Source: Smittia aterrima
Lineage: Eukaryota; Arthropoda; Insecta; Diptera; Chironomidae
Direction: 5' to 3'
Length of the DNA: 64,000 nt
Assembly (NCBI GenBank): GCA_033063855.1
Contig: CP093831.1
Coordinates: forward strand, 21,514,001-21,578,000
The notes beneath the pieces are model-generated. The model ran no database searches, had not been told where the DNA came from, and saw nothing but the letters and a program-made list of their open reading frames with translations. Below are positions 47,401 through 61,218 of the stretch, in pieces; within the stretch, counting starts at the first letter, position 1; each line of letters begins with the position of its first letter. The position numbers and the translations under genes were made by a program.

Positions 47401-49728
47401 CTTTTGTATGAGTAGACGAGATAGGATAAGAGTGTGAGAGAGTGAATAAGCGAGCAGGCGGAAAAGGCGCTTAAGAGTTTTGTGCTTAAAATATTCATGA
47501 CTGTGGACATTAAGTAGAGGAAATCCTTTTTCTCAGCCTACACCCGCTCAACTCGGAGCATTTACGTAATTGAACTATAAATTGCAATGAGGTAAAACGA
47601 TGAACCCACTATGAATGGTCCCGTTAAGACGAAAGGCGAGCAATGAGCGAGAATATTCGTTTTCTTAAAAATAAGAATTGTTTCAATCTGAGTGACGCTA
47701 AGAGACAGTTTGTGGCCAAAGAAGAAAATCATTTCGATTCCACAATCTCTGTCATCTCATCTTCAAACCCCGAGGCTAGCAAAAAAATGGTGAAAGTCAC
47801 AAATTTTGCGAAAGGTTTGGTGGGTGGAAGGAAAAAATCTGTTGTCATTTTTTTCTTTGAAATTTTAAAAGGATGAAAATGATATCATCTTTATAAGCAG
47901 GACGGGCATTAAAGGAAAAGTTTTTTCCTTTTTCTAATGTGCAATAAAGCTTGTCTTGTCTCTCCCGGTCTTCTGTTGTCTTAAAGGGCTGGCGAACCCT
48001 TAATGCTGAATTTTAATGTACCTTGGCTATACTCAATTTCTGAGATAAAAAATCATCTTTATGACTTCGGCATTACCGTCGCTTTCAAGGAAGATTGAAG
48101 AAAGAAATCATTATGCAGTCTTTCTCTCTGTGAAAAGGAGGAGGAGGAGGACAAAAGAAAAAGTATTCTCTTTGTTTGTGCGAGAGGGACAGCAAATGCA
48201 CCAGAGTGAAGCGAAATATCAAAAGGTTATCACGTCATCCCCCTTTTCATTCTGACGCATACACACGATACACTAAAATTTAATTCCCTTCTTTTTTTTC
48301 CAGCGTCGTCTCTTTAATAATATTTCGATGTTCGTCTGAATATGACGATGTACTACAGGATTTTTCTCTCTTTTATGTGTGAGCCTCACATTGTCGTCTC
48401 TCGAAAGTGATAAAGGGATAGAAATTGGATAGCGAATGACTCATGTTGTTCCTTTGTTGCAAAACGCTTCGAGATGCGTGTTGCTATTGGCAACCTCAGA
48501 GAGCAATTAAAAACTGTGAATGACGTTTTCACCTACAACAAGTACGAACAAATCACTTTTCCTTCGAAATTGTTTTCAATTGAATGCTGTTTGACCTTTT
48601 TTTCTAGTTTTAGAATGAAATCAGCTGTTCTCAATCACTCATTCGCACCAGCAAACTCATCGGAGACTCGACCGCTTGCTTTCTGATGTTTCATGTAGCT
48701 GGAGGTTGTTTCTGCAATTCCTTAAGGGCTTGACACTCGAGCCGAAGAAAAGCTAACGCAATAACGACGTGGGTATGATTGATCGGAGGTTCATTCTTAG
48801 GGTGAACAAGGAAGGAGGCGCTCAGATATACATTTCATATTTCGACATCTCAAACACAAAACAACACATGCCCCCGTTATGTAACATGAAAAATCTTTTC
48901 CCTGCGATATGAAATTCGCAATCAACAGCAGTAAATCATCACAGGGCAGTTTATATTTGACTTCACCATCCGATTCCCAAAACACTGAGACGTGGACGTC
49001 ACATAGAATCGAGTTAATGTGTAGAATGATGATAAAGAAGAAGATTTTTTCCGACAAATTGAATTCCTAATGTGTGCTCTTTAGCAGCTATGATGTCGAT
49101 AATGGGCTGTTAAGGGAGAGCCGAAATTCATAAAAATTTTCGAGGGAAGTGTTTGCTCCTGCTACTGTTGTTGTGTAATATTCGCTTAAGAGCGAATGAG
49201 TGAAGAACAATAATGTAATTATGAAGTGAAACATACCTTTTATTATTGTTGCTGGGTGTAAAACTCCATTCAATGAACATTTAATAATCCTTTAGAGCAG
49301 CCGATGGTATCCAGCGAACACAAATTTCACTCTTTTTTATAAAAAAGTTTTCTTGATTTTCGTTTCACTTTTTGCAAAAAAAAAATCCGAGGTTCAATTA
49401 AACGGGAAAATTGCTTTTTTTATTTTATTGTTTTCGTTTGAGAGAAGAAACTCGTTTCTTTTCTTTCACGAGCGGCATAGAATAAAATGAGATTTTATAT
49501 CCTTCCCGCCGCTGTTTCGGTTTTAATTTATATCAATTTAAGCCATCAATTAATCCTCGCTTTTGTTGTTTTTGCTCGGTTGCTGTTAGGCGAGGGAAGA
49601 TAGCGAAAAACTTCTTCACGAATCTTCAGTGAAAATATTATTCTTGCGTAGTATCACAAATCGGTATTAGGCGAGATGAGCGTTTAATTGGAAAGAAATA
49701 AAATATATGTCACAATAAGATATTTCTT

Positions 49729-49744
49729 TTCTCTCTCTCTCTCA
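49729..49744. repeat. (CT)n microsatellite
   Basis: A TTTTCTCTCTCTCTCTCAC run in non-coding DNA; its complement holds overlapping GAGAG motifs. Confidence 0.8.
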
Positions 49745-52700
49745 CTTCACGTCATTACAAAAATGATTATTATGATAATTATTATGTTTGTTTTCCTCCC
49801 TCTTCGTTATCTCTCATGAGGGTTTTTCTTTCTCTTGTGGCACTGCGTTGTTCACTATTTGACTACTCGCTTTTCGAGTGAATATATTCACAGAAAACTA
49901 TAAAAGCGATTGTTGCACAATAACACAACAATTAACATACAATTTAATTAAATGTATAATTATTTTCTCTTCTGTTGCCCGTTGTGTGAGTTGTAAAACT
50001 CTTCTGTTATGTTTTCAACTCTTTGTGCTTATTCACAAAACAGAGGAAAAAAGAAACGATGATGTATGAGCAGAATACATCTAAGCACACAGATAAACAG
50101 TCTTGCACTGACTCGATTCGACTCAGGGCCGAGCGATGTGATATTTCTGCTTTTCGACTTCTTCTTTTTTTTCTCTAAATTATTCCGCGCTTCTCTCTCT
50201 TCTCTCAGCGCTTCCAATAAACCTGGTTTTGCGGTCTTTGCTGTGTATTTAAGTTTTTTTCTTTCACGACGAGCGTTGTCAATGATAGGAGCGCAGATAT
50301 TTTCTCCGGAGGAAATTAACCTGAAAAACATTGCAAGAGAGAAAACATCAGTCGCAGAAATATAATAAATGGAATACTGAAAAAACACATTAGCATCAAA
50401 GGCATTCGTATACACACTCACACTTGAGATTTAACCGAGAGACATCAAAGGCAAAAAAAAGTTGGAATTCGTTACGATGGGGAGGGAGAGAGAGGGAGAG
50501 AAGACATGAAATCCAATCAGAAAATTCGCTTCTTTCGCCTTTCCATGACTTCATAACGCTTTTAATGCTTTTTACGATCAAACGCTCGCGTCAAGAAGTT
50601 GAGAGAGATTTTACTTTGTCGCCCTCCCCCTTAGCCTTGGATGTGTAATTTAATTTTAATTTGGATAGCAGTTTAACAGCTTTCCTTTAGCCTAGTTTGA
50701 GTTGTTATCAGAAGCAACAGGGATGAGAGCTTGATGATTTAATAATTTCATCTCGAGCACCATTAAGACGCCGCTCGCTAAAAGGAAAGTGAAGATGACG
50801 TCATTTGAGTGCGGCAGGAAAAACAATGAGGATGGAAAACACATTCGATGCCTTGGAGCGAGGTGGTTGGAAGGAAGGAAAAATATTATGCAAAGCAACA
50901 TTCCGACAAATTGAATCATGTGTTTTCCCCACTGCGGCGGCACACGAGACGCGCAATAGATTTAAACGGCGAGCTTTTCATTTAATTTAAACTCAGAGAG
51001 AGAGGATTTTCTCCTTTGCCGCCAGGCATTAGAAAAACCTCGAAAGCAAATCTTGATGCAAGTTTGCAAGTTGCAAAAAAATAAAATTCATAGCACAGCG
51101 GAATGTTGCACGATGGTCACCTTGTGATGAAACAATTTTGCGCAATTTGAAATATCACATAAGGACATGAGAAACGAGCAATTTATCTCTTTCTCTCTCT
51201 CACTCTTGGCTGACATAAACACGAAAAGCGATTTGTTGATTCCAACCGAACATCATTTTCAAAGTCTCTCTGGTCTAAAATTACAACTCGAAATCCGCGC
51301 CACAGCGATTCGTCACGCAACGGGCCCAAACTAGTTTGTTCGAATGAGAAACGGGTCGTAAATACGAAAAAATATGTTTTTAATTCCCCATTAATTCATT
51401 CCGAGAAATGATATATTAATTCGATGCTGTCGACTATGAAGTGTTCGCTAGCAAAGCGGCTCAGTTGGCTTCTAAGTTTATGTTTTAATAACGCTCAAAG
51501 ATGTATCATTAAGTTATTGAAAAGATCTCAATACTCAATTGTCTTCATAAACTCATCGCCAGCATTGAAAATCAATCTTTCTATTAACTCGCTCTTGAAT
51601 GAATGCTTAAAGATTTTTATTTGAAACAAAAATAAATAAAAGCTTATGCAGAAAAAATTTGTTTGTTCTTTGTTGTTGTCGGTCTAATAGAAAAAGTCGA
51701 ATATCTATAAATCTTTATGTTTTTGCCATTTTGATGGAAAAATTTTATGGCCATCCGTTCGAAGTGTTTATTATTTCTCTCGATTCCCCATAACAATGTC
51801 CTCGATATTTCTCAAGACGAGGGACGCAGAGCATCGTTTTGTAATAGACACAAAACGAAAGATGTTATCTCTTCCATCGTATTAGCTTTTACTGCAATAT
51901 TTACTGAATTACGTCTTGATGTTCTGGTTAATATTGTTTATGAAATATGACAAGAATTTTCCCGTCCATTCGAATTATTGACGATTCTACGAAATTTTCG
52001 AAGACTCATAAAAGTAAAGTTTACATTTTTCAATTCATGTATGCTCAATATTTTGAAATGAGACTGTTGAGAGCAAACAGAACTTGCTGTGTTTGTTAAC
52101 AAAACTGTTTGCACTCTCTCTCTTATGATGCGGGTCTGACGAACCTTCGTGTGTCATGACGAAAGTCCTAAAACAACATCGAAAACTTTCTGCCGCCTTT
52201 TCAGTTTCCAGCCAGTCGAATAATAAATTTTCACGTGAAGCACCATCATCTTCATTTCTCAACACGCGGTAAGCATCAATATTCATTAAATTATTATTCA
52301 TTTTTCAAATGTGCATGTGAAAAGTGTTTTCTGACGAAAACCATTTTCATTTTGAATGATTATTGATTTTCTCCTGCCAGTTACTTCGCTCCTTCGCTCT
52401 TCGTCGTCGGCAGTCATAAATTCAATTCATAAAAACAATATTAGAGATTTCCAATTCCTTTTCTCGTCCCGAAAAGAAAAATATTACATTAGCAGGCCCA
52501 CAATAAAATATTTTATTGCACCGCACGGTTGCAAGGCTTTGGTAGGAGAGCCGATAATCGATGGCGTAATAAAAGCTATAAATCTGCACAATCAGTACCT
52601 TCGTCGAAGTGGAAGACTCCTCTCTACAGACGTGAGATGCTGTTAAAGATGATTTCTGTCTTCGCACTACGCAATGATCACCCCCGCAGGTATCCCATGA

Positions 52701-55700
52701 GTCAAATAGAGAACGAAAGTCGAGATAAATAATAATGCTGCGAAAGTTCCTTCTCCATCGGCACACGAAGCGCCGATTAGTTAACCGTGATTTGCGCTCA
52801 AAAATCCATAAATCTCGGCACAGCCACCTTCCCGATTGCGACTCGGATTTTTTATTTTATTTCTTTTTATTTGTCGAGCGAGAGAGCACGGGGAACGGGT
52901 GGCGAAGGTAGAATATTTTATTAATACTCATGAACTTCTCCCCGAGTACTTAAAGTGCAATTTCTTCCCGTTGCCTTTTCTCCCTTTTGCTTCATATTTC
53001 TCCTTCATTGAAGACAAATAAAGACAGATTCGTACCCGTCGCGGAGAGAAATGTGGAGGAAGAAAAAAAATTATAGGATGAAACATCAAGTTAAGAGCGA
53101 CTACATTCATCAAACGGGATGAGATTTTGCGTTCTCTGATTTAACAACCTTCCTCCGCTCTTCACTTCACAAAGTGATCTCGTGAACCTGAGAGTTTTTA
53201 TTTCTAAAAAATCTTTATCAGCAGAAAAGAATTTTTCTCTTCCCGCTTTCACGAACATAATTCATGTTTCTCCGTCGTAGACATTCACACAACCGCTTTC
53301 TACATTAGTAAGCTTAGAGTGTTGTGTTGATTTCTTTCTGTTTTTTTTTTGTTTCGGGCACACCGCATAACAACATATTTTCTCTCCCGAATGTTGTGCA
53401 CACATGTATGATGCTTTATGATTTTTATTGTGGCCATGACCATTTATATAAATGACTGTTGTTGTTATAATTCCATTTATAAGATAGATTGAGTTTGGAA
53501 ATTAACTATCGTTTTGGAAAAATTCTGAGAGTTCATTAGGACCTGAGGAGTCTACCGTCGACGATTTTGTAATCCTCGTTCTTACGTCATCTTTAAAAAT
53601 TTAGGGCAACTCTCTCAAAGCCTTCAGAGAATTAAATTCAAATAGAAATATCTGAAGCGAGAGGTAAAATTAATTAGAAAAGGTAAGACATTGCTGTGGC
53701 TGTTGTAAATTCGCAACATCCGACTGGACAGCTTAAAAGGAAATCATTTCAATTTCAATGTAAATGCCAGAATAAAATTTACGAGTGAATCTAATGGAAG
53801 GATGACAATTAATCACTCCAGCATCCTCTGACACTGTGAGGATTATGAATGATCAAAGCGTTGCTGTTGTGTAACTCTTAAATAATCCTTCTTGCTTCTT
53901 TTAGTAGATAAATGTCTCGTTCAATTGAATTCGATGAAACCAAGAGAATTTTCACAGTTCAATTGAATCGCAAAAGCCGACGGCAAAACATTTTCTTCTC
54001 TTCTCTTCGTTCTCCGCTTTTCGTTTCTCTGTGTTAGTGTCCGCTATGTTCAATCCATTTGCAAAGACATTTCAAGTGATCTGAGAGTTGTAAGTCGATT
54101 TAGGTAAAAACTATCGAGTGAAAATTGATTAAATTTGCTCCGTCAATCAAGTCCGAGATTTTCTTCCCCAATAAAACAAATTCGACTACTCAGAGAAAAC
54201 TTTGTACGTCAATTAATTGAAGCGATTTGAATCAAACTCTGATGGAAATAAAAGTTGAACGAGATCTCTTAAAGCGCGCTGTACAGATCCGATTAGATGA
54301 GGGGGCGAATAAATGTAAATACGCTTTGAAACAATCGAAAACGATCAGGAAAACTATTGTTCTGGAAAAAAATGAGTTCGCTATTGACAGGAAAATTGCT
54401 TAAATTGCATTTTGAATGGCATACTACATACATATTCCAGATGGAGCGAATGTTATGGGACTGTTCGTCTACTTCCACCTTCATCAGAAGCGTTAGGCTT
54501 TTCCAGTGAACAATGAAACTGTTCAGGACTTTCCATTGAAACAAAAATTTGTTTTTCTTGTTTTAATTTTGAAAAAGAAGAAGAAAATCATTTTGTGTGG
54601 GTGGGGTATGTGTTCATGGAGATATCAAATTAAATTCTCGTTGTAACCGGAAAACTTGCGGACTTTTCTTTCAATTTAATGATCACGTCGCAGTTCACAA
54701 ATGGATTTCAATATTAAAGAAGGGCGAAATGAAAATAAATAGAAAAGTGACGAAGAAAATTTTATTTTTCTCCTCAAGGGATGAAAAGATTTCTAATAAA
54801 ATTTTTCTAATCATTCCGCTACGATTTATTAAGCATTCGAATGAATGCGAAAGCAAATGAAAACTTTTAGGGATTGTTTAATCAAGTGGATGGACTGGTA
54901 ATTTGAATAGAACTTTTCGGTCTCTCCCCTGTCCGCTTGTTAGGAGATGCCTAGAGAGAGAATTTCTGGTCCAGCGCACAAGGAAAACTGAAATGAAATT
55001 TTCCACATTCCGAATCGATGGACAGAGAATCTACTTCTCCAACTTTTACCTTTCCATCATCATTATTCATTTTCTAAAATCCCAAATCGAGATTCGGGAA
55101 AGTCTTTCGAGCAGGCGTCAATTCTCTTATTATCTTTCTCGTTCAGTTCTTTTCCAATAAATTCTCGCATACTTCAAATGAAAGAAGTTCCACGGGAATG
55201 TTTATCGATATCTTATCAATAAAAAAGAACGAAAAAAAACTCTTTGCAACAAACACAAATAATAATTTACGACGAGCAAGCCATTCCACAATCAATCACA
55301 CAAATTTTTTTCTTCTTCGCTTTACTATTTGCTGCGGTTGAAACAACTTTCCGAGCTTGCCTTGAACGAGTTTCATTAGGATCGGGGATCTTATTGTGAG
55401 TTTGCTCGACCGCATATTACGAAGAACATAAATTGGTGTCTTTCGCTTCGGTCGTTGATTCAATTTTCCTGATGTCTTAATTAGTTAGATACCCTAAATT
55501 GCACAAGGCAGACAACTTGTGTGTTTCTTACACAATCCAGACTTGTAAGTAACAAGAATCTTTTATTGGGAATCTTATTCTTGTGGGGAGGATTTAAAGG
55601 AAGAAGAATAAGAAATCGTATATAAATAAATTTACTTTTCTACCTTCCTCTGACAGAATCAAACTTTTTGCAGTAAATATCAAGCAGGCAACTATCAATT

Positions 55701-58700
55701 TCCTTCGGAGAAAGCGTCTCACGAGGGCACTTCAGAGAAAGGGAAAATGTTCAGTGCGGGAGAGAAAAATAATTGAAATTTATATCGGAAACTCCTGAGT
55801 TAGAATCGACCCTGGTCGCTTTGGTGGCCGACTTCATAGACTAGTGAAGCATATCAATTTGAAAAAGAGGAAAACTCGTGCCGAACGAAATTCTATTTCC
55901 CTCAGAATATCGCATGACCTCATTCCACACGTCTATTGATATATTTACCATTTGCGGTGAAAGGATTGTTCTTTCATCTAACTCTAATGCTCCTTTAAAA
56001 ACGTCTTTCGAGCGTGCGACTTCTTCACGGTGCAGCGGAGTTCGATAAAACGAAAAACGACTTCATAATTGACTCATTAAAAGCCGCAGCGGAATTTAAC
56101 AAGCGTTGATGATGAAATTCATAACATTAATATGTAAAAATGATGTAAATTATCTCTTTGTTCACGCGAGCAATAGCGAGAGAAGTATCTAACCCTGAAC
56201 CCCTGGAAAAGTTATCAGCGAAAACACATTTTTCAAATGTTTACCCGAAAAATCCGCATAGCGATGCCTCCACCCCAGAAAAATCTATTTTCACAACGAT
56301 AATTGATATAATTTTTCTTCGTCAAACTCACTCGTGTGTGTACGTGTGTTTTATGATTTATTAATTAAGATATAAACTGTGATGTATATAGCACTCATTC
56401 GTCTCTTTTGAGCGATAACTACGGGCGCAGGCTTTTACCGAGGCGAGAAAAATTCATTAGTTCTGTTTTAGTTTGAAGCATTGAAGAGAGAAAAAGTGTT
56501 TTTTTTTGGAAAGCAAAAACAAATAAAAGTCTGAGCGAGCAAGAGCTTGTTGCCTTGGTAAAGCGCACTTGAGCGCTGATAGAACGAAGCTATCGGAGCA
56601 TGTTTCGAGTATCATTCATCATCAAACAACAAAGGTCTAGAGTGTAAATCTCCCCTAGACCACTCCGACGTCTTGCAAAATGAAGTTGATGAATGCAGGG
56701 TCACTTCCATGCTGCGAAAAAAATAATTTGCTTTTCAGCCGTAAAATTCGTCTGAAATCACCTTAGCGATGGTGTTTGAATTTTAATCTCGAAGCGAAGC
56801 ACGTGGGAGTTTACTCTTCTTGTTTTTCCAATTCTGCAGTTAAACGTGAGTCTGGGATGGATGGAAATTTACTCTTCATACCTCCGGAAAGAACACAAAC
56901 AAAACACTTTGTTGTTGTTATTTATATTTTTCCACATTACTATAAATATGGAATATTTCTCAAAATATAATTTAAACATTATTGTGTTAGGTTATGAATG
57001 GGAAAAAAAGAAACTCAACGACGACGTCGACGAGTGAAATTAAAATGAAACACAAGAGGCACTCACTTCGAACGCAAAAACGTCTTGTGTTTATGTGGAT
57101 ATGGCTTTCCATTCAATTTTTTTCTTTGTATTGCTCGAGAGCTGGCTGATTTTTGGTAAAATTAGAGAATCTCAATTAAAAGCATTAGACTGGAATCAGC
57201 ACTTCGTCGAGTGGCCTTCCGCCTCACAGCCCCTCTCTCTCTCTTTCAATGAAAAAAACATTGAAATAATTGGCCAAGGCAAATGAAATATTTGGAGTGT
57301 GACGAATGACTCTTCGGGTTGCATGCTTGGCAAAGATTCGAATCTTCATTGAGAGTTCGAAGAACTCAGCAGTGGCAATGCAAATTCAGGCCATTGAACT
57401 GAAAATTGTTATTGGCTGAACTTGAAATAATGCAATGATTGGGAAGGTCGTTTTCTCTAGGACACTGACTCATGTTGATTTAAATCCTATTTTCCGTAAA
57501 TATTATTTTCGAAATTTGTATTTGAATAGTTTTGCCCTGAGTTGGGGAAATAAATTTATTTCTATGTAAACAAAATACGACCGTCTTCATCTTATTCGTC
57601 TCTCCCCCGCACTTCACATATCACCAATCTCTAATAATTGTCAATTAATTAAAAGTCCATAAATAATAAATATTATCGTTTTGCTGCTACTACTTGGATT
57701 GGTGACACGACCGGAGCAGGCAATCTTAAATCCAAGTTAATTGAATCCGAATGGAAAAAGATTATTAATTAACTTCATTTCGATTTGATGATTCCCAGGC
57801 CTTCGGAGAGAGATGTTTTTCCATCAAACAATCTCAAGACGATGCCGGGAGGGGATTATGTTGGGGGAGAGATCAGGAGATGATTGCCGACGAAAGGGAA
57901 AAATAATAAATTAATTTTCATTCTACCGGGAGCGCGCACTCCTGCGTGATGGGAAAACTTTGTTCACAGGAAAGTAAATGTTCCTAATGAAAAATAACTA
58001 CGCAATTATTAAAGGAGCGAAAGGGTGTAGGAGTATTTTCCGTAAATTCTTATCAAAGGTAAATCGCGAAAGAGAAGCGCGAGTCCGTTCAAAGTAATCA
58101 GGTAAAAATGAAAACCTGATGTCGCTGTCTCCCCCATTCGCAACTCGAGAAGGGCAGATTCTCTAATGAGTGGAATGATATGCTGATGGATTATTAATAA
58201 TAATTTCAGCATGAGATGAAGCTCAAAAAAGATTTTGATGGGAGAATCTTTATGAGATTTTTGTCGAATGAACCGCGACGGCTGCTCAGGGTGTGAGGGA
58301 GTAAAGCGAGGGCAGAATTTGTCGATGAGGTTAACAGTTCCAAAATTGAATTCTTTACGAGCCTTGAGACAGTTTCAATTTCCACCAGTTTTCGTAATGG
58401 ACTTTTTATGTAAATTCCCATTTAATAATTTTATTACCATAATTTTTGTACAAATCCTCATTTAATCTTTAATATTTTCTTTTCCTTGAGTCTTGTTTCT
58501 CGCGGGGACAAAAAGAAGATGGAAATTCCTAGCGTGTGAACATTTTTCATCCTTGATTCTTAAAAATTTTCTTTCAACTTCTTTTTTGAGGGGCAAATTT
58601 GTTTTTCCTTACGCTTTCCTTCTTCGCGCTACTGAAATGTTTATTTTTGTTGTCATTTAAATTGTTCCAAATGATATTTCACCCCCGCGCTCCAACGTTT

Positions 58701-60228
58701 TCTGTGTCAAACTCTCGCTATCTCTCTCGTTCGTTTGTTTGTCCCTTGAGCGCGCACCAGATTCGACACAATGTGTGACACAATAGCAAACTTTCTGAAT
58801 ATTACTCCAAACAGATCTTAATTTTCCAATAACAGAGATGTTCAAGATTGACATAAAAATCTCTTTTTTTTAGGGGAAACATCGGAAGATTGGTGAAACT
58901 GCTAGTAAGTATCTCTCATAATAAAATCAAGCGTGTCGTTTATATCCTGATAAATTGTTTTGCGAACAGGAAAATCCGTCGCTTCCCCAAAGACAAGTTT
59001 TCGTTTTAAGTGTGAATGGGAAAGAGCAAAGAAAGTCTCTCTCATTCTTTAATCAAACACGACACGACATTGTTCTTCGAAATGTGTGCCGTGCAGTTAA
59101 TGTTCTTCGGAAAGCGATTAAATATGCAACAGCTGATTTTCCACTTGAGTTTTTCTTTGTATTAGGATTTTCATTGATTGTTTTGGCTTTGGATTTCTCT
59201 GACGTTCGCTGCCGGCTTCTTGGTCTCAATTGTAGACACCTCACCTTCTCCATCCCACTCACATCTAGATGCGAGTCCCCCTCCTGCATCGTAAAATTCT
59301 CCATCTCGTAAAAGGCACAAACCCCCGGTAATCTCGAGTCGAAAGGCAAGAGATAATCTAAAATTTATACATTCTGATTCAACTTTTCTTTCTTGTTATA
59401 AAACTTTTATTTCGAAGGAAAAGTTTTCGTCTTTCTCGTTCCAATGCATCCTGGGGTATAACACCCTCCATTCTCTGATCTCTTCCACCCATAACCGGAT
59501 GTCCACCCCCACAAACAACCAACGAAAGATGAAATGAAAAAAAAGAAGAAGAAGCAGAGCAAAGCTCGACATATGGGGAAGACAGGCAGGAGAACAAACA
59601 CTTGAGCGTTTTTTTCATTCTTTTCTTCCTTTGAATGCCTCGAAGGAACGGAATGTTTCAGATGTCAAAGAACCCCCCGAGATAGCGAAAGAAAGGAAAT
59701 AATTTTCATAGGGATTTTCTTACTTGTCAACTAACAATCCAAGCAATATGCGATAACCGTTCATCTGGTGGAGCGGCAAGCCAATTCTCCTCGTAAGTGC
59801 CGATTTTCCAAGATGCAGAAGAAGGTAGAAGAAGAAGAGAAATACTTTGCAGATAATTCCGTGGAATTTTCTCTCCTTAATGCATTTTAACCATTAAATT
59901 GTACGCTGCAGTCTCAATTTTATGTATTTGCACATTTTTATGCATGAAAGCCCGAAAAAAAGGTCGAGTGAAAAACTCGTTTTAATGCAACTCATTGTTA
60001 TCTCTCTCTCGCTTCGCGTTTCTTGCTTGTAAGTAACGAACTTCAATAATAATATATTCGAGCCCGATTCACCATCATTTTCGATTTTACGACGGAATGA
60101 ATACGCGCTAGCCGTCGCTTGCGATGGTGTATTAGTGGAACGTGACTTGCTTGTGTATGCGCCAACGCCAAAGTGTACGGCAAAAGGTCTCGGGCCACGA
60201 TTGTGTGAGCAGGAGCGAAGAAGAAAGC

Positions 60229-60266
60229 TATAAAAAGTTATCCGAAATAAACTTTAAGACATTCGT
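60229..60266 (+). promoter_or_regulatory. Candidate orphan core promoter
   Basis: TATAAA at 60229-60234 is followed 32 bases downstream by ACATTC (A at 60261), a five-of-six match to the initiator consensus, in a locally GC-richer stretch (about 60100-60400). No plus-strand gene follows within the window, so it may be spurious or drive a non-coding transcript. Confidence 0.2.
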
Positions 60267-61198
60267 TTCAAGCGCAAAAACAAGCTGAAGCCTGTAGAGA
60301 CTCAAAGTCGAAGGCATACAAACCAAACAGGTTTTCACGTTCCGATGTTTGATTGTGGCTTACAGTGGTAGCTGAGGATCAGACGAGTTAGCTTGGAGAA
60401 CGAGAAAATTCCATTGAAACTAGAGAGGCAGTGCATAAAATGATTTTCTTAATTCTCTTCTCCGTTCCTGGCATTTATTAATTTCGTTTCTTTTTTTTTC
60501 ATTTCAGAACAAAATCCGCAATAAGATAAGTTACTTTTTGATCAACTTTTGGGTTTCCTCGGGGGAAGCGAGGAGCTTTGGGAGAAGGGATTTTCGTAAG
60601 GAGGCGTGTTGGCTCGAAGAATCACTCTCCGCAAGGCAAAGAACCCTTGAAATAGATTTTCCTTCGTCGTTGGTAGAACATGATGTCTTTCGCTCGTGAA
60701 AGCATAAAGACGAGAAAAAAAAAATAATTTCTGTTGCTTCTGGGCTGAACATGAACCAAAAGTTTTCTCCTTAGCCCATAAAATCCCGAGAATGTCACTC
60801 AAAATTTGTCTGAGAAGTTTATGCTTCTTTCACGTGAAAACATTGATTCGAGACGAAGTTGCTATCTCAGCGAAAGGAAAAAAGAAAACTTTTAACGTCA
60901 ACGTAAAATTGAAATGAAATTTCATCGAATAACGAAATTATGTCGGTTTACCCTCGAAGAAAACTGTATGAATATTTCATTTGAAGTTTCTTTCCTTCCT
61001 TCCCACCATTTACGACATTATCGATCTCGATTAAAGAATCCGTCTGTCAATTAAATTCGGAAAATCAATCTTCGATCGCTTTAAAATTTGAAATTCAATT
61101 ATTCAATTTTATCCCGATGCATATTATGCTGGCTTCGAGTTCGCAAACGAATAGCTTTGAATTGAAGAGAATCCCCAAGACAGTCGAGTCAATGAGAT

Positions 61199-61218
61199 AG
61201 AGGGAGAGAGAGAGAGGG
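61199..61218. repeat. (GA)n tract
   Basis: A purine run made almost wholly of GA units with GGG interruptions; it provides overlapping GAGAG words of the type bound by GAGA factor in flies. Confidence 0.7.

Larger units (their letters stand above)
40301..50000. other. Gene-free DNA, middle third
   Basis: No gene recognised. Notable are a CAG microsatellite (about 44426-44441), a stop-poor block at 45489-45983 with unrelated open frames on both strands, and a (CT)n tract at about 49731-49744. Confidence 0.5.

Noticed and set aside
50029..50421. 130-codon minus-strand ORF with a FFFF-rich antisense frame
   Set aside because: Low-complexity translation and no conserved motif; a shadow of AG/CT-rich DNA.
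58955..59349. 118-codon plus-strand ORF with one hydrophobic segment
   Set aside because: A single possible membrane segment is not enough; no homology recognised, and a 98-codon frame is open on the opposite strand.
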